NCBI RefSeq assembly: GCF_026625745.1
Contig: NZ_CP113061.1
Coordinates: 2,629,501-2,693,500 of the forward strand
Direction: 5' to 3'
DNA from: Asticcacaulis sp. SL142
GTDB lineage: Bacteria; Pseudomonadota; Alphaproteobacteria; Caulobacterales; Caulobacteraceae
Length of the DNA: 64,000 bases
Shown here: piece after piece, positions 56,784 through 64,000 of the stretch
How the letters are laid out: every line of letters begins with the position of its first letter
How positions within the stretch are numbered: position 1 is the stretch's first letter
Notes under the pieces: generated by a model
The model's input: only the letters and a program-made list of their open reading frames with translations
Told to the model about the DNA's origin: nothing
Database searches by the model: none
Position numbers and translations under genes: made by a program

Positions 56784-58655
56784 ATGATCATCAAGCGTTT
56801 GATGCTGTCCGCCGCTATGGTCGCTATCTTAAGCGGCTGCGCCACCACGTCATCGGTAGAGCCCACCGCGCCACCGATGGCCACGGCCCCCGAAGCGCCC
56901 GTGATGGCGACGAAACCCACACCGGCTGAGGCCAAGGCTTTTGTCGATGCGGCCGAGACAAAACTGTCGGAAATGAGCGAATATGCCGCGCGGGTGCAGT
57001 GGCTGCGGGCAACCTATATCAATTTCGACAGCATGTGGCTGGAATCCAAGGTCAACGGCGAATTCACTGAGCAGACAGTTAAATATGCCATGGAAGCCGC
57101 CAAATATGACGGCGTTGATGTCGATCCAGTCACGGCGCGTAAACTCAAGCTTTTGAAACTGGCCCTGTCTCTGCCCGCCGCCGACCGTCCGGGGGCCGCC
57201 GATGAACTAGCCAAGCTGTCAACCAAGCTGGACTCGGTCTATTCGACCGGCAAATTCACCTATAACGCCAAGACCTACACGCTGAATGACGCCTCAGAAG
57301 TGATGGCCAGATCGCGCAATCCGGCCGAGCTGCGGGCCATGTTTGAAGGCTGGCGCACCGTCTCTCCGGCCATGAAGGCCGACTATACCAAGCTGATCGA
57401 ACTGTCGAACGAAGGCGCCAAGGGCTTAGGCTTTACGGATGCTGGCGCCATGTGGCGCTCAGGCTATGACATGGAACCCGATGCCTTTGCCGCGGAAACT
57501 GACCGTCTGTGGGCGCAGGTTGAGCCGTTCTATGAGAACCTGCACTGCTATGTCCGTAACAAGCTCAATGAAAAATACGGCGATGCGGTGCAGCCGAAAA
57601 ACGGGCCGATTCGCGCGGATCTGCTCGGCAATATGTGGGCGCAGGACTGGGCCAATATCTATGATATCGCGGCCCCCAAGACCGGCAATTATAAGCCCGC
57701 CTATAACCTTGATGCCCTGCTGAAATCGAAGAAGTACGATGAGATTAAGATGGTCAAGACCGGTGAGGGTTTCTATACCTCGCTCGGACTGGCACCTCTG
57801 CCGCAAACTTTCTGGGAACGCTCGATGATCGTGCGCCCGCGCGACCGCGAAGTCGTCTGCCACGCCTCGGCTTGGGATCTGGATAATGCCGACGATATCC
57901 GCATAAAGATGTGTACTCTGGTCAATGGCGAAGACCTCTATACGGTTCACCACGAACTGGGTCACAACTACTATCAGCGCGCCTATAAGAACCAGCCGTT
58001 CCTGTTTAAGAACGGCGCTAACGATGGTTTCCACGAAGCGATCGGTGATTTCGTAGGTCTGTCGTCGGTCACGCCGACCTATCTCAACCAGATCGGTCTG
58101 CTGGATAAGGTGCCGGCGCAAACCGACGAAGATATTCCGTATCTGCTGAAAATGGCGATGCAGAAGATCGCTTTCATGCCCTTTGGTCTGCTGGTCGATC
58201 GCTGGCGTTGGGAAGTCTATTCTGGCCAGATCACACCGGCGCAATATAATGACCGCTGGTGGGCGCTGGTCAAAAAATATCAGGGCCTGACCCCGCCGGG
58301 GGCACGTCCCGTCGCCGCCTTCGATCCGGGTTCAAAGTACCATGTGGCAGCGTCCGTGCCCTATACGCGCTACTTCCTGGCCCACGTCTATCAGTTCCAG
58401 TTCCAGAAAGCCGCCTGCGATCAGATCGGCTTTAAGGGGCCGCTTTATCGCTGCTCGATCTACGGGGAAAAGGCGGTCGGTGAAAAGTTCAACAAGATGA
58501 TGGAGATGGGCCAGTCTAAGCCGTGGCCGGATGCGCTCGAAGCGTTCACCGGCACGCGCCAGACCGATGCCTCGGCGGTGACGGAATATTTCGCGCCGCT
58601 CAACACCTGGCTGATCCAGCAGAACAAGGGTCAGAAGTGCGGTTGGGAGGCCTAG
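56784..58655 (+). CDS. M2 (ACE-like) peptidyl-dipeptidase lipoprotein
   Basis: A 623-aa zinc peptidase of family M2, homologous to angiotensin-converting enzyme. The lipobox LSGC (Cys19) anchors it to a membrane. The zinc motif is HHELGHNYY with the downstream Glu in DGFHEAIGDFVGLS. The region PFGLLVDRWRWEVYSG and the later PYTRYFLAHVYQFQFQKAAC are typical ACE landmarks with chloride/substrate residues. It removes C-terminal dipeptides; physiological substrates are unknown. GGGAGAGG precedes the ATG at 56784; the frame is open from 56742. Confidence 0.94.
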   Translation: MIIKRLMLSAAMVAILSGCATTSSVEPTAPPMATAPEAPVMATKPTPAEAKAFVDAAETKLSEMSEYAARVQWLRATYINFDSMWLESKVNGEFTEQTVKYAMEAAKYDGVDVDPVTARKLKLLKLALSLPAADRPGAADELAKLSTKLDSVYSTGKFTYNAKTYTLNDASEVMARSRNPAELRAMFEGWRTVSPAMKADYTKLIELSNEGAKGLGFTDAGAMWRSGYDMEPDAFAAETDRLWAQVEPFYENLHCYVRNKLNEKYGDAVQPKNGPIRADLLGNMWAQDWANIYDIAAPKTGNYKPAYNLDALLKSKKYDEIKMVKTGEGFYTSLGLAPLPQTFWERSMIVRPRDREVVCHASAWDLDNADDIRIKMCTLVNGEDLYTVHHELGHNYYQRAYKNQPFLFKNGANDGFHEAIGDFVGLSSVTPTYLNQIGLLDKVPAQTDEDIPYLLKMAMQKIAFMPFGLLVDRWRWEVYSGQITPAQYNDRWWALVKKYQGLTPPGARPVAAFDPGSKYHVAASVPYTRYFLAHVYQFQFQKAACDQIGFKGPLYRCSIYGEKAVGEKFNKMMEMGQSKPWPDALEAFTGTRQTDASAVTEYFAPLNTWLIQQNKGQKCGWEA

Positions 58656-58660
58656 TCGCT

Positions 58661-58704
58661 CACCTCTAAAGTCCTTCGCTGACGCTCAGTGTACTTTAGA
58701 GGTG
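58661..58704 (+). repeat. Conserved-loop hairpin, copy D
   Basis: CACCTCTAAAGT (58661-58672) pairs with ACTTTAGAGGTG (58693-58704), 12 perfect bases, around CCTTCGCTGACGCTCAGTGT. The loop matches the three copies in the atp operon. It starts 6 bases after the M2 peptidase stop and is followed by TAAAAAATC, so here it may also terminate transcription. Confidence 0.75.
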
Positions 58705-58712
58705 TAAAAAAT

Positions 58713-58791
58713 CTCCTCCCTGTGCCGCCGGCATGGGGAGCGGGGCGGCCCGTGCCGTGGATCGGCGCGTAAGCGACGAGACGGAGGGGGG
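58713..58791. repeat. Bipartite hairpin repeat, third copy
   Basis: It has the layout of the pair at 54807-54940: a CTCCTCCC...GGGGAG arm, then GTGGATCGGCGCGTAAGCGACGAG, whose internal hairpin CGGCGC/GCGACG replaces the arms seen at 54836, then ACGGAGGGGGG. The 5' part is longer (an extra CGGGGCGGCCCGTGCC). It sits between the M2 peptidase and the convergent oxygenase gene. Confidence 0.65.
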
Positions 58792-58792
58792 C

Positions 58793-59761
58793 CTAGGTCA
58801 GCTTAATTTCGCGCAGACGTTGCTGGAGGAAGTCCTCGGCAGTGATGGGGTCGGGGAACTGGTTGGGGCGGTCTGCGGTGATGCAGTTCGGCAGCGTTTC
58901 GATCACATAGGGCGGCTCGAAATGCAGGAAAAACGGCGTCGAATAGCGTGAAAAGTCCTTACGGCCTTTGGCGGGATTGACGACGCGGTGGATGGTCGAG
59001 GGCAAAACGCCATTGGTCAGGCGCGACAGCATATCGCCTATATTTATGACGATGCAGCCCTCCGGCGGGGTGATCGGCAGCCATGTGCCGTCACGATCTT
59101 GAAGCTGCAGGCCCGGTTCTTCGGCTCCCATCAGCAGGGTAATGACATTGATATCGCCGTGGGCACCGGCGCGCACACTTTCACCCGCAGCGGTCACGGG
59201 CGGATAGTGGAGCAAGCGCAGCACCGAATTGCCTTCGCGCACGGTCGGGGTGAAAAATTCCGGATCGAGTTTCAGATAGAGGGCAATGGCTTTCAGCACC
59301 CGTTTGCCGAGGAAATCGAGCGCGGTATAAAGCTCCGAAACGTGATCTCTAAAGCCGCTGACTTCGCCCGGCCAGACGTTTTCCGGCCAGACGTTTTCCG
59401 GCATGTAGTCGCGGTAGGGGTGGCCGTCGGGCAAATCGCGTCCGGTATGCCAGAATTCCTTAAGGTCGTGGTGGCTGGCGCCCTTGGCCGTCTCGATCCC
59501 AAACGGGGTATAGCCGCGCTGCCCGCCGACGCCGACCTTATATTGCATCTTGGTTTCAGCGGGGAGGGCGAAAAACGCCTTGGTATCATCAAGCGCCTGA
59601 TCGACCAAAGTCTTATCCAGCCCCGCCCCGTCCTTATCGAACAGGCCCGATAGTACCGCGAAACCATAACGCTCAAACGACGCCCCCAGACTTTGGGCAA
59701 AGGCGTCGATATCCTCGGCATAAAGGCTGATCGGCACGGGGGTGATAGCGGAAGCGGTCAT
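58793..59761 (-). CDS. 2-oxoglutarate/Fe(II) oxygenase, isopenicillin N synthase family
   Basis: A 322-aa cupin-fold iron oxygenase. The N-terminal DIOX_N part has ASFERYGFAVLSG. Iron ligands are His and Asp in AGAHGDINVITLLM and His in LPSTIHRVVNPAKG; the co-substrate Arg is in SRYSTPFFLHF. The plant-like IPNS family in bacteria includes ethylene-forming and pesticide-degrading enzymes, but the substrate is unknown here. A 15-base tandem duplication (59370-59399) repeats PENVW in the middle. Confidence 0.9.
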   Translation of the reverse strand: MTASAITPVPISLYAEDIDAFAQSLGASFERYGFAVLSGLFDKDGAGLDKTLVDQALDDTKAFFALPAETKMQYKVGVGGQRGYTPFGIETAKGASHHDLKEFWHTGRDLPDGHPYRDYMPENVWPENVWPGEVSGFRDHVSELYTALDFLGKRVLKAIALYLKLDPEFFTPTVREGNSVLRLLHYPPVTAAGESVRAGAHGDINVITLLMGAEEPGLQLQDRDGTWLPITPPEGCIVINIGDMLSRLTNGVLPSTIHRVVNPAKGRKDFSRYSTPFFLHFEPPYVIETLPNCITADRPNQFPDPITAEDFLQQRLREIKLT

Positions 59762-59998
59762 GGGGAAAACCTGTCACAATAGATACGTGTTGGGTGGCTA
59801 TTGCTCTAATCTGGACGCGGCGGGCGCGCAAGGGATCAAATGCCGCACTTGTGGAGCCACACTAACCCGCGTAATTCTATCACAGTCGCCCAAAACTTCG
59901 GCGGTTGAGGAAATTTTAATTGCGGGGCGGCTTTAACCATTGTTCATATCGGTTTAAAGTCACAAAGTTTGGAATCGAAAGAGCCATTGCGCATAGCC

Positions 59999-61804
59999 AT
60001 GAGATTGTGGGCTCACAAACCCTTAGCAGCGTCAAATATCCGCGGCCTTAGCGCCGGGGCGCTTTTGTGCGCCTTGTGGTTATCGCTGATGGCCCTGCCT
60101 GCCGTAGCCACACCTGCGGTAACGGAGGCGCCCGCCTCGGCCTCGACGGATCAGGTTCTGGCCGAAATGGTCGACCCGAAATTCCAGCCGATCAATTCGA
60201 CCAAGGCGCTCAAATCATCTGAGCAGTCGGTGGTGCGGGTGCTGGTGGTTTATCGTGGTTTTGGCGGCGTGCCGCTCGATGCGGTCGGCATGGGCTCCGG
60301 CTTTGTGGTCGCCCCCGGTTATATCGTCACCAATTTCCATGTGGTCGAAGCCCCGCCCGAAGCGTCATCGGCGGAAATCTATATCGTGCCGCATAAGGAC
60401 ACCGGCGCGGGCTATCAGCAGGTCGAACTGGTTAAGTCGTGGACCGAAGGTGATCTGGCGCTGTTGAAAGCGCCATCGCTCAAAGTAGCACCGCTAAAGC
60501 TTTATTTGACCCCGCAAAAGAACCAGCGCATCATCGCCATGGGCTATCCCGGCGTGACGGATCGTTTGCTGAAACGCGGTGGGACGGAGCTTTTGGTGCC
60601 GGCGGATGCCTATGTCACTCAGGGCTCGATTGCGCTGTTTGCGTCGACCAACCCTGATGGCGGACGGGTCGATACGCTGTTTCATACAGCCCCTGTCAAT
60701 CCGGGCAATTCCGGCGGCCCGCTGCTCGATGAATGTGGTCAGGTGGTCGGCGTCAATACCTGGAGCGCGGCCTCATCCTTGTCGGACAGCGGTGATTTCG
60801 ATGTCCCGGCCGGACAATATGTAGCCACCCATGTATCGGCGCTTAATACCTTTTTGAGTTCGGCGGGCATTACCCCGCAGATTCAGGGTGAGGCCTGCTA
60901 CGCCAAGTCTGAGGATGAAATCTCGAAAGACGATGCCCTGACCAAGGCGCTGGCGGCGGCGGCCGAAGCCCAGCGCCAACGGCTGGAGCAGGCCAAAAAG
61001 GCCGAAGCCGCCTCGGCTCTGATGGATCAGTTGCAACTGGCGGCCCTCGTCGTACTGTCGGTTCTGGTTCTGGTGCTGATTGTCGTCCATATTCGTCGTG
61101 AGCGTGAACATAAGGAAAAGGCGGCACCGACGGCCTATGCGCCAGAGCCCGATACGACGCCTGAAACGGCGGATGCCAGGCCCCTGCACCTGAAAACGAC
61201 ACCGGCCAAGGTGCGTATCAAGCACCCCTTCCCGTGGGGCTGGACCCTACTTGGGGTGCTGGTGGTCATACTGGCCATGGTGTTTGTGGTGCGCGATTCC
61301 GGCCTGTGGGAACGCCATGCGGCCAAGAAAGCCGCCGCTGAGACCGCGCCCGAAGGACTGGTGCGGCTGGCCTGTGAGGTCGATAAATCCGCATCGCCGC
61401 GTCCGCTGAGCGGGGCGGGCCCGACCGAATTTGAGTTTGAGGCCTCGCGCGCCTGCGTCAATAATCGCACCCCTTATGAGCGTCAGGCGGATGGGTCATT
61501 ACTGCGCTTTACGGTCAGCGACTCTGAGCCGTTTGCGGCAAAGCTTGAACTATCTAAGGATGGTCTGCGGTTTAAACGCAGCGATTACCGCCTGTCAGCA
61601 GAAGCTCATCAGGCCTATGTGTCTCAGCGAACGGCGCTCGGCACCTTGCGCTGTGCGTCACCGGATAATGCCGGTCAGCAGGCAGCGTTGAAAGACAATT
61701 TGCAAAAGGTGCGCACTCTGGCGCAGTCTTACCTGACGGCGGCACCGGAAACCCAGACCGTATGGCGTTGTCATAAAACTGAGGCCGTCAAGGCCATAAA
61801 ATAA
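59999..61804 (+). CDS. Membrane S1C (trypsin-like) serine protease
   Basis: A 601-aa protein with an N-terminal hydrophobic signal (LLCALWLSLMALPAVA), then a chymotrypsin-fold domain (about 75-290) with the triad His in VTNFHVV, Asp in EGDLALLK and Ser in NPGNSGGPLL. A coiled coil (about 310-335) leads to a helix (LAALVVLSVLVLVLIVVHI), a second helix near 410-430 (WTLLGVLVVILAMVFVV) and a Cys-containing C-terminal domain. There is no PDZ domain, so it is not DegP. ATG 59999 is chosen; the frame is open from a TTG at 59969. Confidence 0.85.
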   Translation: MRLWAHKPLAASNIRGLSAGALLCALWLSLMALPAVATPAVTEAPASASTDQVLAEMVDPKFQPINSTKALKSSEQSVVRVLVVYRGFGGVPLDAVGMGSGFVVAPGYIVTNFHVVEAPPEASSAEIYIVPHKDTGAGYQQVELVKSWTEGDLALLKAPSLKVAPLKLYLTPQKNQRIIAMGYPGVTDRLLKRGGTELLVPADAYVTQGSIALFASTNPDGGRVDTLFHTAPVNPGNSGGPLLDECGQVVGVNTWSAASSLSDSGDFDVPAGQYVATHVSALNTFLSSAGITPQIQGEACYAKSEDEISKDDALTKALAAAAEAQRQRLEQAKKAEAASALMDQLQLAALVVLSVLVLVLIVVHIRREREHKEKAAPTAYAPEPDTTPETADARPLHLKTTPAKVRIKHPFPWGWTLLGVLVVILAMVFVVRDSGLWERHAAKKAAAETAPEGLVRLACEVDKSASPRPLSGAGPTEFEFEASRACVNNRTPYERQADGSLLRFTVSDSEPFAAKLELSKDGLRFKRSDYRLSAEAHQAYVSQRTALGTLRCASPDNAGQQAALKDNLQKVRTLAQSYLTAAPETQTVWRCHKTEAVKAIK

Positions 61805-61978
61805 CAATCCTCATCGCCTTTTGATGGCAGGCTTATGGCTCCCTTATTTTTGGATGGGTCATCGGCATTGGTTGTTTGCGACGTTCATTCTAGGTTCAGC
61901 AAAACTGGAATAGTTTCAGCTCATATCCGCTTCAACCCATGAATGGCGGAAGGTCTGAGCTTAAGGGAGAGTTTAAGC

Positions 61979-62644
61979 ATGAAAAAAGTTCTGTTAGGTT
62001 TCGCCGCCACCGGTATTTTGCTGGCGGGCTGTACGACCACCGACCCAAATACAGGTCAGGTGGTGCGTGATAACACCAAAACCAATGCCATCATTGGCGC
62101 TGCGGTCGGGGCTGCGGCGGGTTATGCCACCAACACCAATAAGGGTGAGCAGGGCCGCAAAAACGCGATCATCGGTGCCGGTATCGGTGCGCTCGGTGGC
62201 GCGGCGGTTGGCAACTATATGGATAAGCAGCAGGCTGAACTGCGTAAAAAGCTGGCTAATACCGGCGTGACGGTCGATCGTAATGGCAATGTCATTACCC
62301 TGAACATGCCGTCCGACGTGACCTTCCCGGTCAATGGCGATCAGGTTGATACCCGTTTCTACAAGGTTCTGGACGATGTTTCGGGTGTGCTGAAGGATTA
62401 TCCGTCGACCTATATCGATGTGATCGGTCACGCCGATTCGACCGGCGCTGATGATTACAATCAGGCCCTGTCGGAGCGTCGCGCCAATTCAGTGGCCAAC
62501 TATATGTCGAGCCGCGGCGTAGCTTATCAGCGTATCTATGTGGCCGGTGCCGGTGAAACCCGTCCGATCGCCTCAAACGATACCGAATCGGGTCGCGCCC
62601 AGAACCGTCGCGTCGAAGTGACCCTGCGTCCGGTTGAGCAGTAA
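61979..62644 (+). CDS. OmpA-family lipoprotein with glycine zipper
   Basis: A 221-aa outer-membrane lipoprotein. The lipobox is LAGC (Cys18). Residues about 40-90 form glycine-zipper repeats (IIGAAVGAAAGYATN, IIGAGIGALGGAAVGNYMD). The C-terminal OmpA-like domain binds peptidoglycan (YIDVIGHADSTGADDYNQALSERRANSVANYM, then RPIASNDTESGRAQNRRVEV). This YiaD-like layout anchors the outer membrane to the wall. AAGGGAGAG precedes the ATG at 61979; the frame opens at 61943. Confidence 0.93.
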   Translation: MKKVLLGFAATGILLAGCTTTDPNTGQVVRDNTKTNAIIGAAVGAAAGYATNTNKGEQGRKNAIIGAGIGALGGAAVGNYMDKQQAELRKKLANTGVTVDRNGNVITLNMPSDVTFPVNGDQVDTRFYKVLDDVSGVLKDYPSTYIDVIGHADSTGADDYNQALSERRANSVANYMSSRGVAYQRIYVAGAGETRPIASNDTESGRAQNRRVEVTLRPVEQ

Positions 62645-62676
62645 TTTCTAAATACCTCTGATCTATAACAGGCGGC

Positions 62677-63516
62677 ATGACATCCTCATGCCGCCTGTCT
62701 TTACTTGGAGCCGAAGTTGACGTTCTCACCCCCGATGAGGTGATGTCGGCCATTGCGCAGTCGGTGACCGCAAAACGCCGGATGGTGATCGCCAATCACA
62801 ATCTGCACAGTCTTTATCTATTTCATCGCCGCTCAGACATGCGCGCCTTTTACGCTAAGGCCGACCTGATCGAGATCGATTCTACGCCGATGATCCTGTG
62901 GGGGCGGTTGCTTGGCAGGTGCGTATCGCGGGCCCATCGCTGCACCTATCTCGATTTTCGCGAAAGCTTCTGGGCGCGGGCGCAAAGTGAGGGCTGGCGG
63001 GTCTGCCATGTCGGCGGAGCGCCGGAGCATAACCCGTTATCGAAGGCGGCGATTTTGAACCGCTACCCTGATGTGCATCTCGATATGCACACCGGTTATT
63101 TTGATGTGACGGGCGCTGATAATGAGCGGCTTTTGGCCGAGCTGGCGGCCCATAAGCCCGATGTTTTGCTGGTCGGCATGGGGATGCCGCGTCAGGAACT
63201 GTGGATTCTCAATAATCTGGAGCGACTGCCGGAGTGCGCAATCATGCCGATCGGGGCGGCCTTCGATTATGAAGCGGGCGTCATGTATACGCCGCCGCGC
63301 TGGACCGGGCAGATCGGCATCGAATGGCTTGTGCGCTTTTTCCATGAACCGAAGCGTTTGTTCAGTCGCTACTTCCTTGAGTCCTGGGTGCTTATCCCCC
63401 ATGCTATGAGGGATGTTTTTACGCGCTCAGAGGCCGCGCAGGCTCGCCGCATTAGCGGCGGCGGGCGGTCGCCCTTGCCGAAGCGTAAAACGCTTCGGAA
63501 GCGAAAGCCGCGTTAA
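62677..63516 (+). CDS. WecG/TagA/CpsF family glycosyltransferase
   Basis: A 279-aa GT26 enzyme that transfers a sugar such as ManNAc or Glc to a lipid-linked intermediate. Signatures are MVIANHNLHSLYLFHRRSDMRAFYAKADLIEIDSTPMILWGRLLG, HVGGAPEHNPLSKAAIL, LLVGMGMPRQELWI and MPIGAAFDYEAGVMYTPPRWTGQIGIEWLVRFFHEPKRLFSRY. The basic C-terminal tail (LPKRKTLRKRKPR) may contact the membrane. It begins a polysaccharide block with pseB. Confidence 0.92.
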   Translation: MTSSCRLSLLGAEVDVLTPDEVMSAIAQSVTAKRRMVIANHNLHSLYLFHRRSDMRAFYAKADLIEIDSTPMILWGRLLGRCVSRAHRCTYLDFRESFWARAQSEGWRVCHVGGAPEHNPLSKAAILNRYPDVHLDMHTGYFDVTGADNERLLAELAAHKPDVLLVGMGMPRQELWILNNLERLPECAIMPIGAAFDYEAGVMYTPPRWTGQIGIEWLVRFFHEPKRLFSRYFLESWVLIPHAMRDVFTRSEAAQARRISGGGRSPLPKRKTLRKRKPR

Positions 63517-63570
63517 CTACGCCTTAAGCGCACCACCGCATCATGCGCACATGTAACTGGAGTTTCGACC

Positions 63571-64000
63571 ATGTCCGCACCGTTATACCGTGATTTTGCC
63601 CCTCAGATGGACCCCGTTCAGGGCAAGGTGGTTCTCATCACAGGCGCCACCGGATCATTCGGGCGTAAGATGGTCATGACGCTGCTGCGCGACTATGACC
63701 CGAAGAAGGTCATCATTTTTTCGCGCGATGAGCTTAAACAATATGAAATGCGCGCCGAATTGGAAGAGATGTTTCCCAAGGAAAAAATATCACGCCTGCG
63801 TTTTTTCTTAGGGGATGTGCGTGATCGTTTGCGACTGGTTACAGCCTTTCGCGGGGTCGATGTTGTCATCCATGCCGCCGCGCTGAAACAGGTGCCGGCG
63901 GCGGAATATAACCCGTCCGAATGTATTGCCACCAACGTCAATGGGGCGGAAAATGTCGTCTCGGCCTGCCTTCAAACCGGTGTGCATCGGGTGGTCGCAC
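63571..64000 (+). CDS. pseB: UDP-N-acetylglucosamine 4,6-dehydratase (inverting), partial
   Basis: The first 143 residues of a PseB/FlmA-like short-chain dehydrogenase. The NAD-binding loop is ITGATGSFGRKMV. It continues IIFSRDELKQYEMRAELEE, FFLGDVRDRLRL and VVIHAAALKQVPAAEYNPSECIATNVNGAENVV, which fit this family. It is the first step of pseudaminic acid or related sugar synthesis, used for flagellin glycosylation in Caulobacterales. The window ends inside the gene. Confidence 0.92.
   Translation, partial: MSAPLYRDFAPQMDPVQGKVVLITGATGSFGRKMVMTLLRDYDPKKVIIFSRDELKQYEMRAELEEMFPKEKISRLRFFLGDVRDRLRLVTAFRGVDVVIHAAALKQVPAAEYNPSECIATNVNGAENVVSACLQTGVHRVVA

Noticed and set aside
59760-59936. A 58-codon plus-strand frame with a possible Cys cluster (CRTCG)
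   Set aside because: It starts on the start codon of the divergent oxygenase gene, has only a loose Cys pattern and no clear similarity; it could be real but cannot be supported.

Overview
This window looks like chromosomal DNA of a Caulobacterales alphaproteobacterium, most likely Asticcacaulis or a close relative. The main reasons are a DivL-type cell-cycle kinase with Tyr in place of the phospho-accepting His, a RegB/RegA pair divergent from a SCO/SenC gene, an F1 epsilon subunit reduced to its beta-sandwich, an alphaproteobacterial-type L21 with a long Ala/Lys tail, and alphaproteobacterial intergenic palindromes. The genus is an inference from protein families and gene order. I see no rRNA, tRNA, CRISPR array, insertion sequence or prophage; nearly all of it is housekeeping DNA with a few accessory patches.

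Layout. 0-1.5 kb: sucCD (sucD cut by the edge), with two LacI-type palindromes upstream. 1.7-8.6 kb: accessory block with a DUF2306 membrane protein, a membrane-anchored LytTR regulator, and an ArsR-led operon of START-like (SRPBCC/AHSA1), VOC and YceI proteins, then a GyrI-like protein, a GNAT enzyme and an orphan. 8.7-16 kb: mdh, a HIT protein, an Ala/Pro/Lys-rich protein, sdhCDAB, an AT-rich orphan and a [2Fe-2S] ferredoxin. 16-24.7 kb: creD, divL (N-terminus in another frame), an sdpRI-like pair, an unknown gene, regAB and a SCO protein. 24.8-37.6 kb: phaZ, a YgjP-like metalloprotease, a class A PBP, recQ, a VWA protein, a lipoprotein, xerC, a DUF484 gene, priA, a SRAP protein and terC. 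37.8-43 kb: the F1 ATP synthase operon atpHAGDC, whose gaps hold many perfect hairpins. 43-51.8 kb: a glycoside hydrolase-like protein, then the minus-strand cluster obgE-nadD-rsfS-rlmH-envC-ctpA-YibQ-rppH. 51.8-54.8 kb: GNAT, rpmA/rplU, and a His-rich CobW GTPase. 54.9-64 kb: beta-propeller protein, mtgA, an ACE-like M2 peptidase, a 2OG-Fe(II) oxygenase, an S1C-type protease, an OmpA-like lipoprotein, a WecG/TagA glycosyltransferase and the start of pseB.

How it fits together. sucCD, mdh, sdhCDAB, the ferredoxin and the atp operon form the respiratory core. RegBA with the SCO copper chaperone is a redox-sensing system tied to oxidase assembly. Envelope growth and division are served by the class A PBP, MtgA, the EnvC-like LytM factor, CtpA, CreD, DivL and the OmpA-like lipoprotein. 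The right edge enters nucleotide-sugar/polysaccharide genes that may serve flagellin glycosylation or exopolysaccharide.

Most notable signals: (1) an apparent one-base frameshift separating the membrane anchor of DivL from its PAS-kinase body; (2) four hairpins with different stems but a conserved loop, three of them inside the atp operon; (3) a bipartite repeat with conserved flanks around a variable internal hairpin; (4) operator-like palindromes, including a perfect 7-1-7 Fur-type box between the sdh operon and a divergent gene. I found no clearly new multi-gene defence or metabolic system.
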